From the NCBI GenBank assembly GCA_030754315.1, contig JASMAO010000163.1, forward strand, positions 1 through 8,661: DNA of 8,661 nt. The letters run 5' to 3'. Origin of the DNA: SAR202 cluster bacterium (GTDB taxonomy: Bacteria > Chloroflexota > Dehalococcoidia > Lucifugimonadales > JASMAO01). Positions 1-6,567 of this stretch are shown in pieces. Each line of letters opens with the position of its first letter. Position 1 is the stretch's first letter. A program made the position numbers and the translations under genes. The notes under the pieces were generated by a model, which searched no databases, was not told the DNA's origin, and saw nothing but the letters and a program-made list of their open reading frames with translations.

Positions 1-354
1 TTGATTGAGAAGCTTGGGATCGAGGTTGCGGCGTTTGGGCCGAGAACTATAGCGATACAATCTTTTCCTACTATGCTGTCGAAGGCGTCGGCGGTTGATT
101 TTGTTCGTGATTTGCTGGATTTATTAGAGCATGATGCGGCAGGAGTCGATGTGGAAGGGTTGCTTGATGAGGTTTTGAATATGGCGGCATGTAAGGCGGC
201 AATCAAGGCTGGTCAAAAGCTGAGTGACAGTGAGATAGAGCAGCTTCTCGCTGATAAGGAGATTACGTCACACGCCAGCCGTTGTCCTCATGGTCGGCCT
301 ACAATGATACGGTTTTCAGTGAAAGATATGGAAAAGCAGTTCAAAAGAACCTGA
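1..354 (+). CDS. mutL: DNA mismatch repair protein MutL, C-terminal end (partial, open at left edge)
   Basis: This is the last 117 residues of MutL, the mismatch-repair ATPase/endonuclease that links MutS recognition to strand removal. The visible part is the C-terminal dimerisation/endonuclease domain. It has the Ala-Cys-Lys helix (ACKAAIKAGQKLS, about residues 62-74) with the following EIEQLL segment. Near the end it has the conserved CPHGRP motif (about 96-101), followed by the usual F-S-x-x-D-M-E-K-x-F-K-R ending. ACK and CPHGRP belong to the metal-binding site of endonuclease-proficient MutL, as in Bacillus and unlike E. coli. The DQHA(x)2E motif would lie upstream of the window. The TTG at position 1 is almost certainly just an internal codon. 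The stop is TGA at 352-354. The gene converges with the Ldh-family gene, only 43 AT-rich bases apart, and no clear terminator is visible between them. Confidence 0.88.
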   Translation: MIEKLGIEVAAFGPRTIAIQSFPTMLSKASAVDFVRDLLDLLEHDAAGVDVEGLLDEVLNMAACKAAIKAGQKLSDSEIEQLLADKEITSHASRCPHGRPTMIRFSVKDMEKQFKRT

Positions 355-397
355 TAAAATTTAAAAATAATTTACTTGCATAGTTTAACTGTTTTTG

Positions 398-1375
398 CTA
401 TATTTTAGGATTTTGGCGTTGCACTTTGGATACGCCAATGACAGGCTTGGTGGTTTTAAGCAAATGTAGCGTCTCATCCATGTTGTCTTTGAATGTGTTT
501 ACATCGGTGAAGGCTTCAATGTTGTATGCGGCGAAGAAGTGCTTCGAAACTCTATCGCCTAGAAGCATGCTTGGTAACGCACCTGCCATCAAGGCAGCAA
601 GGACTTCGGTCATCAAGGAGAGGCCATATCCTTTGTGAGAACCCATCTCCCTTGTTCCGCCTAGTGGCAGCAAAAAGAAGTCATCGTCGTCTGGAATTGC
701 AGCTTCCTCCATGATAGGTGACCCGTTTTTATCGGCTATCCATCCAGGTGCGACTTTAGCGCCTACCCGATCCGCGAGCCAAATCTTATTCATTGCTACC
801 GAGCTGGTTGCAGCGTCGAATAGGTACGGGGCTTCTTTTCTAGCGGGCGCAGCGATCGCGATGGGATTAGTGCCAAATCTAGACTCAGCACCGAAGGTTG
901 GCGCAATGCGTGTTCCTGCGGCGGTCATCACCATACCGACCATATCTTGTTCAGCAGCCCGCATTGCATGGTGTCCGATTGCTCCCGAATGTCCGCTGTT
1001 GTGGACAGTGACAACACCAACACCGACTTCTTTAGCCTTGTCTACGGCCAATTGCATTGCTGCCTGGCCCAATATGATGACCAGTCCAGAATCAGCATCT
1101 ATGTTCGCAGTTCCAGGGGTCTCCCGTATGATTTTCCAGTTAGGTCGGGCTTTGATGCTACCCTCTTTGTAGTATTGGAGGTACTTGGCGACCATGTTAG
1201 ATACCCCGTGGCTCTCTACTCCACGAAGGTCTGAGGTTACAAGGGTGTTGGCTCCTATAGCGGCATCCTTCTTGGTTTCGCCCATCTTTTCAAAGAAATC
1301 CGTGACAGTTGCACGGAGGGAATCTGCAGAAATGCGGACCTGGTCTTTTTTCGGAACTTTGAATCTTTCTAACAT
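398..1375 (-). CDS. Ldh-family (malate/L-lactate dehydrogenase type) NAD(P)-dependent oxidoreductase, short C-terminus
   Basis: This is a 325-residue member of the Ldh_2 family (malate/L-lactate, ureidoglycolate and sulfolactate dehydrogenases), cytoplasmic enzymes that oxidise 2-hydroxy acids with NAD(P). Family hallmarks are visible: RGVESHG (51-57, catalytic His56), HNSGHSGAIGHH (125-136), FGTNPIAIAAP (167-177), the FDAATSS stretch (186-192) and GSHKGYGLSLM (245-255). The substrate cannot be assigned from sequence. The ATG start is firm: an AGGGGAAG ribosome-binding site (1381-1388) lies 5 nt upstream. The ending is odd. After the MDETLHLL helix the protein stops at VSKVQRQNPKI, where relatives continue with a PGE-type segment and a further C-terminal stretch, so it looks some tens of residues short. 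It is the last gene of the trpB-side minus-strand run, 137 bp after the preceding membrane protein. Cotranscription or a separate promoter are both possible. Confidence 0.88.
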   Translation of the reverse strand: MLERFKVPKKDQVRISADSLRATVTDFFEKMGETKKDAAIGANTLVTSDLRGVESHGVSNMVAKYLQYYKEGSIKARPNWKIIRETPGTANIDADSGLVIILGQAAMQLAVDKAKEVGVGVVTVHNSGHSGAIGHHAMRAAEQDMVGMVMTAAGTRIAPTFGAESRFGTNPIAIAAPARKEAPYLFDAATSSVAMNKIWLADRVGAKVAPGWIADKNGSPIMEEAAIPDDDDFFLLPLGGTREMGSHKGYGLSLMTEVLAALMAGALPSMLLGDRVSKHFFAAYNIEAFTDVNTFKDNMDETLHLLKTTKPVIGVSKVQRQNPKI

Positions 1376-1512
1376 ACGTACTTCCCCTGATCATGCATGT
1401 AGCTCTGGCAGTGGACAGGAGGGATTGTATCATCAAGTAGCGCGTGGCTGTGATCAAATCCCTCACCCCTCTACCCGAGCTTTTCAGACGGGCTTTCTTG
1501 CCTATGCGCCGG

Positions 1513-2073
1513 TCATCGCTGTCGTAGGTACGACCTGAATGAAATGCCCAGAATAGTTATGAGAGATAGCAGGACTAGGAGGGTTAGTAGACCGACTAGT
1601 GGACTGGACTCTTGTACGTTTACTTCGAACTGTGTTCCGGCGGACCCGTGGTCGCTAACTATGTCTAAAACAAAGCTCCAAATGCCGGATTTGGGGACCA
1701 TTATCGTTGTTTCGTAGAAACTTAAATCAACGGGATTGTTAGCCAATTCAGTAGGGCCGATTTCGGGAGCACCAAAATCTGGTCTAACAGCCGTGACAGT
1801 TACGATTGCATCCAAAACAGGAGCGGGAGCTCCTTCAGAATTGATCGTGATAAAAACGCTGAGATGGAGAGGGCCAACCGCGGGTGTCTGGGGCGAGGTT
1901 CCAAAGCTAATGGTATAGGGGTTGGCTGTTTGTGTCTCGTACCGTAGTATTCTCCCATTTGCCTGGGCCTGAGGAGGAGGTATGCCAAACAGATAAATCA
2001 GTGTAACTATAAGAGTAACAGGGATGAGCGACGATAGGTGTGGGCGAAGATATCTTCGAATGAGCACGATCAA
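1513..2073 (-). CDS. Secreted, C-terminally membrane-anchored protein of unknown function
   Basis: This 186-residue protein has the layout of a single-pass surface protein. It has a basic N-terminus (IRRYLRPH), a hydrophobic signal segment (about 16-31) with an AQA-N cleavage-like site near residue 38, a beta-rich extracytoplasmic region (about 40-155), a hydrophobic anchor (about 159-179) and a positive tail (RSYLRQR). The soluble part, with its FGTSPQTPAVGPLHLSVFI run and repeated VTVTA/WSFVLDI strands, recalls the Ig-like YtkA/FixH/CopC type of domain. This resemblance is by eye only, and no metal-ligand pattern is evident. The start is uncertain: TTG at 2073 lies 4 nt after the trpB stop, with an in-frame GTG at 2067 as the alternative. 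There is no clear Shine-Dalgarno sequence, so translation probably couples to trpB. Its position directly behind trpB gives no functional link that I can defend. Confidence 0.72.
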   Translation of the reverse strand: MIVLIRRYLRPHLSSLIPVTLIVTLIYLFGIPPPQAQANGRILRYETQTANPYTISFGTSPQTPAVGPLHLSVFITINSEGAPAPVLDAIVTVTAVRPDFGAPEIGPTELANNPVDLSFYETTIMVPKSGIWSFVLDIVSDHGSAGTQFEVNVQESSPLVGLLTLLVLLSLITILGISFRSYLRQR

Positions 2074-2077
2074 CGGT

Positions 2078-3280
2078 TTATAGGGTCACGCCAAGAACGT
2101 TCGCGACGGTGTCCATGTCCTTGTCACCCCGGCCGCTCAAACCGACCAGAATGATTTGGTCCTTTGACAGCGTCGGTGCTAGTTGTGCGGCGTAGTATAT
2201 GGCGTGTGCGGGCTCTAGGGCTGGAATAATACCCTCGGTGCGACACAGCAACTGAAATCCCTCGAGGGATTCAGAGTCCTTGACACTCACATAGCTTGCA
2301 CGCTCTGTATCTTTCAGGTAACTGTGTTCGGGTCCGACACCCGGATAGTCGAGTCCAGCTGAGATGCTGTGTGTTTCTTGGACTTGGCCGTGGGAGTCCT
2401 GAACCAAGTATGACATGTTGCCATGCAGGACTCCAATTTCCCCTGCCAATAGTGTTGATGAATGCTGGTTGGTGTCGACACCCAGTCCCCCGGCTTCGAC
2501 CCCCACGAGTGCCACGTTTTTGTCAGGAATGAAGTCAAAAAAGAGCCCTATCGCATTGCTCCCTCCGCCAACACATGCAACAACGTAGTCTGGAAGCTGT
2601 CCGGTTGTCTCCAGGACTTGTTCACGTGCCTCGCGCCCTATGACGGACTGGAAGTCCCTGACAATCATGGGGTAAGGGTGTGGGCCCACAACGCTTCCTA
2701 TCAAATAATGCGTAGTTTCCACGTTCGTAACCCAGTCTCTGATGCACTCGTTGATTGCATCTTTGAGGGTGCGGCTCCCTGAAGTCACGGGTCTCACCTC
2801 TGCTCCCAGGAGCCGCATACGGAATACGTTGAGCGACTGTCGTCGTATATCCTCTTCCCCCATGTAAATTACGCATTCTTGGCCGAGCATTGCACAAACA
2901 GTTGCTGTCGCGACACCATGCTGCCCAGCTCCAGTCTCAGCGATAATACGATTCTTTCCCATTCGTTTTACAAGAAGTCCCTGTCCGAGGGCGTTGTTGA
3001 TCTTATGAGCGCCAGTATGGGCAAGATCCTCCCGTTTAAGATATATCTGTGCGCCGCCCAGTTCCTCGGTAAGCTTTTCCGCGTAATACAGGCTTGTTGG
3101 TCGGCCAACGTAATTGTATGAAAGGTGGGCAAGCTCTTGGATGTACTCTTCGTCCTTTCGTGCGGAACCGTATTCTTCTTCCAGTTCCTGGAGGGCGTGC
3201 ATAAGGGTTTCGGGTACAAACCTGCCGCCGAATTGTCCGAAGTGGCCGTTGTTGTCAGGAAGGTTCCAGTCAGAATTCAT
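2078..3280 (-). CDS. trpB: Tryptophan synthase beta chain
   Basis: TrpB is the PLP enzyme that condenses indole with L-serine to give L-tryptophan, normally in an alpha2beta2 complex with TrpA. At 400 residues it has the standard TrpB1 length. Visible hallmarks are the N-terminal GHFGQFGGRFVPETLM, the GRPTSLYYAEKL segment, the PLP lysine in AHKINNALGQG (Lys93), AETGAGQHGVA with the catalytic Glu (Glu115), the phosphate-binding GGGSNAIG loop and the C-terminal LSGRGDKDM. The reading frame extends to a TTG at 3325. I chose the ATG at 3280 because it gives the family N-terminus, has an AGGT ribosome-binding element 5-6 nt upstream, and the TTG falls within a hairpin at the expected transcription start. 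trpA is not next to it: the downstream neighbour is an unrelated membrane protein, and fmdB is divergent upstream. It could therefore work with a distant trpA. Confidence 0.98.
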   Translation of the reverse strand: MNSDWNLPDNNGHFGQFGGRFVPETLMHALQELEEEYGSARKDEEYIQELAHLSYNYVGRPTSLYYAEKLTEELGGAQIYLKREDLAHTGAHKINNALGQGLLVKRMGKNRIIAETGAGQHGVATATVCAMLGQECVIYMGEEDIRRQSLNVFRMRLLGAEVRPVTSGSRTLKDAINECIRDWVTNVETTHYLIGSVVGPHPYPMIVRDFQSVIGREAREQVLETTGQLPDYVVACVGGGSNAIGLFFDFIPDKNVALVGVEAGGLGVDTNQHSSTLLAGEIGVLHGNMSYLVQDSHGQVQETHSISAGLDYPGVGPEHSYLKDTERASYVSVKDSESLEGFQLLCRTEGIIPALEPAHAIYYAAQLAPTLSKDQIILVGLSGRGDKDMDTVANVLGVTL

Positions 3281-3307
3281 GCCATACCTAATTCGATTAT
3301 TGACGCA

Positions 3308-3324
3308 TGCTAGAGTCCCTAGCA
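3308..3324 (-). promoter_or_regulatory. Hairpin at the 5' end of the trpB leader
   Basis: A perfect 6-bp inverted repeat (TGCTAG / CTAGCA) with a 5-nt loop sits about 8 bp downstream of the minus-strand TATAAT box. The trpB transcript would therefore begin with, or right at, this hairpin. It could stabilise the 5' end of the mRNA or be an operator. It is short, has no U-tract and no Trp-codon leader peptide, so it does not look like an attenuator. Confidence 0.35.
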
Positions 3325-3331
3325 ATTAGTT

Positions 3332-3337
3332 ATTATA
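3332..3337 (-). promoter_or_regulatory. Putative -10 element for trpB
   Basis: The minus strand reads TATAAT here, a perfect sigma70 -10 hexamer about 50 nt upstream of the trpB ATG. No good -35 element is found at 16-18 bp upstream (the 17-bp position reads GATGCC), and there is no extended TG. The call therefore rests on the hexamer and its position alone. Confidence 0.5.
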
Positions 3338-3361
3338 CCTTTCAGATGGGCAAAGGCATCA

Positions 3362-3370
3362 TGCTATAAT
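3362..3370 (+). promoter_or_regulatory. Extended -10 promoter for the fmdB-family gene
   Basis: The plus strand reads TGCTATAAT, a perfect extended -10 element (TGnTATAAT), which can work with the poor -35 seen here (TTCAGA at 3341-3346, 18-bp spacing). Transcription would start near 3377, giving a leader of about 23 nt before the ATG at 3400. The element is 24 bp from the divergent trpB -10, so the two promoters share their -35 regions. Confidence 0.65.
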
Positions 3371-3399
3371 TCTGGCATATATTTAACGCGGGATGTGAG

Positions 3400-3630
3400 A
3401 TGCCAATTTACGAATACATTTGTACTAGATGCGCCTGTGGTTTTGAGGAATTGCGTTCGGTTAGCCATATGAATGCCGCAACCTGTCCGGAGTGTCAAGG
3501 TGAGGGCATGCGGCAACTGTCGGTGTTCGCGTCGTTCTCCCAAGACGGTATGGGCGAATCAAGAGCCGTAGCTGGCGGTGGGGGTTGTTGTGGAGGGGGA
3601 GGAGGATGTGCCTGTTCTATGAGCGTTTAG
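3400..3630 (+). CDS. FmdB-family small zinc-ribbon protein with Gly/Cys-rich tail
   Basis: This 76-residue protein starts with the diagnostic MPIYEYICTRC of the FmdB/CxxC_CXXC_SSSS zinc-ribbon family, whose members are called putative regulatory proteins but mostly lack proven functions. The first knuckle is CTRCAC (Cys8, Cys11, Cys13), followed by the FEELRSVS segment. The second knuckle is CPEC (Cys29, Cys32), and together they should bind one zinc. The RQLSVFASFS stretch is typical of the family. The last 19 residues are a low-complexity tail rich in glycine with four more cysteines (a CC pair and a CAC triplet), coded by a G-rich DNA run. The ATG at 3400 follows a GGGATGTGAG purine stretch and its own extended -10 promoter. 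It is the only complete plus-strand gene in the window, divergent from trpB and convergent with the aminotransferase. Confidence 0.9.
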   Translation: MPIYEYICTRCACGFEELRSVSHMNAATCPECQGEGMRQLSVFASFSQDGMGESRAVAGGGGCCGGGGGCACSMSV

Positions 3631-3736
3631 ACACCCGTTCATCAGAATTGAGCCAGGCGTATTCACTGAAGTTACGTGAAAGGTTGGCCGAGGTTTCGCA
3701 AACACGTATTGGCTGAAAGTATATTCCGTCTGATAT

Positions 3737-5053
3737 TTAAGAGTCCATTCCTCTTAACACCTTGCCTACAGCCTCCGCTAGACCATCCACGTGTTCCACC
3801 GTCATGGGGTTTGAAAGTATGAATCCCATGCCATCCCGAGCGTAGTATCCTACGGTCAGCAGGCCAAGCACTAGGCGAGAGAACATTTCGCCATCGGCCT
3901 GGGCCGCATCGCGATTAGTACGAACAGGTTTGTCGGAGAAGTAAACTCGTACTGTGGATCCCTGCCCAAATAAGTGGAATGGGACACCAGAATCGGTGAG
4001 GACTATCCGCAGATTCTCCTTTAGACGTGTAGCCAGCCGTTCGAGGTGTGCGTACACTTCGGGTGTTAGAGCCTTAAGTGTTGCCAATCCCGCGGCCAGT
4101 GTGAAGTGGTTTCCCGCGAAAGTTCCACTATGATACAGGCCAGTTGGTGTCCCGCTGTTGTCTAGAACATCCATGATGCTCGCTTTGCCACCAATAGCTC
4201 CGACGGGCATTCCTCCACCCACGATTTTTCCAAGCACGGTTAGGTCAGGTTGGACACCAGCCAATCCCTGATATCCACTGTAACTCGATCTGAAACTGAT
4301 CACCTCGTCAAAAACCAAGAGTATTCCAAGCTCCTCGGTAATCTTGCGCAGAAATCGAGCAAAGTCCAAAGGCATGTCGTACCAGCCCGGCCTTCCGTCG
4401 AAGAAAACTGCTGCCATGCGATCTTTGTGTTGTCTAAGGATTAGCTCTACGGATTCTCTATCGTTGTAGGGCAAAATGACGACATTCTTTTCGCCACCCT
4501 CAGGCATGCCGTCCCATGTAGCTGTTGTGTTTGGGGCTTCCGCGGGTCCTGATGTATGTTGGGTGTTAAATTCAACGGCATCGTTGCTGCCATGGTAGGC
4601 ACCTTCGAACTTAGCTATCAAGGGCTTCTTGGTCACTGCCCTGGCGACTCGCGCAGCGTTGAGTGACGCTTCGGTACCGGAGTTGGTATATCGTACCTTC
4701 TCTACAGATGGGAGACGGTTCGTCAACTCCTCGGCTATTTCCTTCTCCAAAGTAGTCGGTGCACCGAAAGCTATGCCTCTATCCACTTGTGCATGTAACG
4801 TTTTGGTTACCTCAGGAGGGCTGTGTCCCAGAATCGCAGCTGTATGGTGGTTTGCGAAGTCAGTGTACCTATTGCCATCTATATCGAACAGATAGCAGCC
4901 TTCGGCATGGTCTATGTAGAGCGGGTTGGGGGGCATGAAGTGTGCACCCTTCATTACCCCAGCCGGCATTAGAGGTTTCCCCAATTGCCATTGAGCGATG
5001 GATTTAGGTGTCCGCTTGCGAAAGTCTTCTTGTAGATTTTCTAGTGACTTAAT
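3737..5053 (-). CDS. Class III PLP aminotransferase, glutamate-1-semialdehyde aminomutase-like (probable ATT start)
   Basis: This is a fold-type I PLP enzyme of the aminotransferase class III/GSA-2,1-aminomutase family, cytoplasmic, substrate unknown. With the start proposed here it has 438 residues. It shows NSGTEA for phosphate binding, FEGAYHGS, the PLP-ring Asp in VFDEV (Asp249), the Schiff-base lysine in VLGKIVGGGMPVGAIGG (Lys276) and the SGTFAGN segment. Start choice: the only canonical in-frame start is TTG at 4984, with no ribosome-binding site. Yet the frame upstream reads IKSLENLQEDFRKRTPKS and so on, matching the N-terminus of the neighbouring paralogue (VKSKEALQAVYAERTPKS). A perfect AAGGAGGG lies 6 nt before an ATT at 5053, and an in-frame TAA closes the frame just upstream. 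It follows the paralogue after 45 bp and is probably cotranscribed with it. A heme-pathway GSA aminomutase role is unlikely given the duplicated context. Confidence 0.9.
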   Translation of the reverse strand: MKSLENLQEDFRKRTPKSIAQWQLGKPLMPAGVMKGAHFMPPNPLYIDHAEGCYLFDIDGNRYTDFANHHTAAILGHSPPEVTKTLHAQVDRGIAFGAPTTLEKEIAEELTNRLPSVEKVRYTNSGTEASLNAARVARAVTKKPLIAKFEGAYHGSNDAVEFNTQHTSGPAEAPNTTATWDGMPEGGEKNVVILPYNDRESVELILRQHKDRMAAVFFDGRPGWYDMPLDFARFLRKITEELGILLVFDEVISFRSSYSGYQGLAGVQPDLTVLGKIVGGGMPVGAIGGKASIMDVLDNSGTPTGLYHSGTFAGNHFTLAAGLATLKALTPEVYAHLERLATRLKENLRIVLTDSGVPFHLFGQGSTVRVYFSDKPVRTNRDAAQADGEMFSRLVLGLLTVGYYARDGMGFILSNPMTVEHVDGLAEAVGKVLRGMDS

Positions 5054-5059
5054 TGTTCG

Positions 5060-5067
5060 CCCTCCTT
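5060..5067 (-). promoter_or_regulatory. Strong ribosome-binding site that supports the ATT start
   Basis: The minus strand reads AAGGAGGG, a full match to the anti-Shine-Dalgarno sequence, followed by CGAACA and then ATT AAG TCA. Its spacing fits initiation at the ATT (5051-5053) and rules out the in-frame TTG some 75 nt downstream. No ATG, GTG or CTG occurs in frame between the upstream TAA and that TTG. Confidence 0.75.
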
Positions 5068-5098
5068 ATCAAGAAAAACAATAGGTTGTAAATCTCGT

Positions 5099-6427
5099 TC
5101 AATCTTGGTCGTTGAGAACCTCTTCGAACGCGTTGATAAGGCGGTCCACGTCAGAATTTTCCATGGGCGCAGATAAGACCATACTCATGTGGCCACGACC
5201 CATGTAGTTTCCCTTGTTCGTTAGGCCTAATAATATACGCTCGAACATATCGGAGTCGATGTTTAGGTAACTACGATGGTCTCTGACTGGAGTTGAGGAA
5301 GGATAGGCATTTATCATGGTACCTGCACTTAGGATGTGAAAGGGGATTCCTACCCGTTCAGCGGCATTTTCCAGTCCGATGTGGGCTCTTTGGCGCAAGC
5401 CATCGATATGTGCATAGATGTCGGGAGTAAGTGCGCGCAGCGTAGCGAGACCGGCTGCCAAAGTCATACTGTTACCTGAGAAAGTCCCGCTTACGAAGGG
5501 TCCTTCATTCCCCTCGCTTATGTCCAGCAAATCCATGTATTCAGATTTGCCTCCGATGGCACCTCCAGGAAGGCCGCCTCCAACTATCTTACCGAACATT
5601 GATAGGTCAGGTTTGATTTCAGCTTCTCCCTGGTATCCACCGGGCCCGGCCATGAAACTGACGGTCTCGTCATAGACCAGCAAAATGCCCAACTCGTCAG
5701 TTATATCACGAATAAACTGGCTGAATTCCACGGGGATGTCCATCATAGCGGGTTTTCCATCGAAAAATACGGCAGCCAATTCATCCTTATGCTCCCTTAA
5801 TATCAGATCCACAGTTTCAGGTTGGTTGTAGGGAAGCATGATTACGGAGTCTTCAGCATTGGGTATCATGCCAGGTTGAGCAGGTACTGTATTTGGGGCA
5901 TCCTCTGGGCCAGCTTGGTCTATGGAGGGTGCAGTGCTGAATTCCAGAGCATCGTGGCTTCCGTGATATGCTCCCTCAAACTTGGCAAGCTTGGGCTTTC
6001 CTGTGATGGTTCTGACCATGCGTGCAATATGTATGGCAGATTCAGTTGCGGAATTTGTGTAGCGTACCTTTTCGACGCCGGGTATTCGCTCGATGAGTTC
6101 CTCTGCAATCTCTGCTTCGAGAGTCGTAGGGCCACTGAGCGCCATTCCGCGTTCAAGTTCTTTCTGAATCGCTTCCATTACTGCGGGATGATTATGGCCT
6201 AAAATCGTAGCGGTGTGGTGGTTTGTAAAATCGACATACTTGTTTCCATCTATGTCCCAAATATAGCAACCATCGCCCCGGTCCATGTAGGTCGGGTGAG
6301 GGGCGAACCAATAGGCACTTTTGATGACCCCTCCAGGCATTACTGGCTTGCCTCGTTCCCATTGCATTCGAGACTTGGGTGTACGTTCGGCATAAACAGC
6401 TTGTAACGCTTCTTTCGATTTAACCAT
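5099..6427 (-). CDS. Class III PLP aminotransferase, glutamate-1-semialdehyde aminomutase-like
   Basis: This 442-residue paralogue of the next gene downstream is collinear with it from end to end. PLP-site elements are visible: TNSATES (124-130) at the phosphate loop, FEGAYHGSHD (150-159), Asp253 in VYDET and the Schiff-base Lys280 in MFGKIVGGGLPGGAIGG. Two positions depart from the usual family text: Ala127 replaces the Gly of NSGTEA, and DET replaces DEV. Like its partner it carries FTNHHTATILGH and an AAVFFDG segment where typical GSA aminomutases have an EP-type motif, suggesting a subfamily with its own substrate. The ATG at 6427 is preceded by AAAGGG at 9-nt spacing. It lies 140 bp after the amidohydrolase gene, a gap with no convincing promoter or terminator, so a common transcript with the amidohydrolases is plausible but unproven. 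Confidence 0.92.
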   Translation of the reverse strand: MVKSKEALQAVYAERTPKSRMQWERGKPVMPGGVIKSAYWFAPHPTYMDRGDGCYIWDIDGNKYVDFTNHHTATILGHNHPAVMEAIQKELERGMALSGPTTLEAEIAEELIERIPGVEKVRYTNSATESAIHIARMVRTITGKPKLAKFEGAYHGSHDALEFSTAPSIDQAGPEDAPNTVPAQPGMIPNAEDSVIMLPYNQPETVDLILREHKDELAAVFFDGKPAMMDIPVEFSQFIRDITDELGILLVYDETVSFMAGPGGYQGEAEIKPDLSMFGKIVGGGLPGGAIGGKSEYMDLLDISEGNEGPFVSGTFSGNSMTLAAGLATLRALTPDIYAHIDGLRQRAHIGLENAAERVGIPFHILSAGTMINAYPSSTPVRDHRSYLNIDSDMFERILLGLTNKGNYMGRGHMSMVLSAPMENSDVDRLINAFEEVLNDQD

Positions 6428-6567
6428 CGGCGGTGACCCTTTCTACTGTCTGAGTTCTTGAGAATCTGGCATATTAATGAGGATGCACATCTTAATTCAG
6501 TTCATCAATGGCTGCGTGCGCAACAAATTTTACAGAAATCTCTCACCGGACATGTTTCGGGTATGTG

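Noticed and set aside
711..1172. Long plus-strand open frame opposite the Ldh-family gene (153 codons)
   Set aside because: It is the antisense shadow of a clearly conserved enzyme, has no ribosome-binding site and no recognisable protein features.
1477..1495. CCCG...CGGG pair in the spacer before the Ldh-family gene, a possible terminator after the membrane protein
   Set aside because: The stem is about 4-5 bp with an 11-nt loop and no T-run follows.
1376..1512. Promoter for the Ldh-family gene (TTGATC and TACAAT-like elements on the minus strand)
   Set aside because: The two elements are 22 bp apart, too far for sigma70, and no other -35 fits.
3281..3325. N-terminal extension of TrpB from a TTG at 3325
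   Set aside because: The 15 extra residues are not part of the TrpB family N-terminus, and the region is the transcribed leader with a hairpin.
3673..3708. Inverted repeat TACGTG / CACGTA between the convergent fmdB and aminotransferase genes, a possible shared terminator
   Set aside because: The loop is 24 nt, the stem is only 6 bp and no T-tract follows on either strand.
5054..5098. Internal promoter between the two aminotransferases (TTTACA with GATAAG)
   Set aside because: The -10 match is poor and transcription would start within the Shine-Dalgarno sequence of the second gene.
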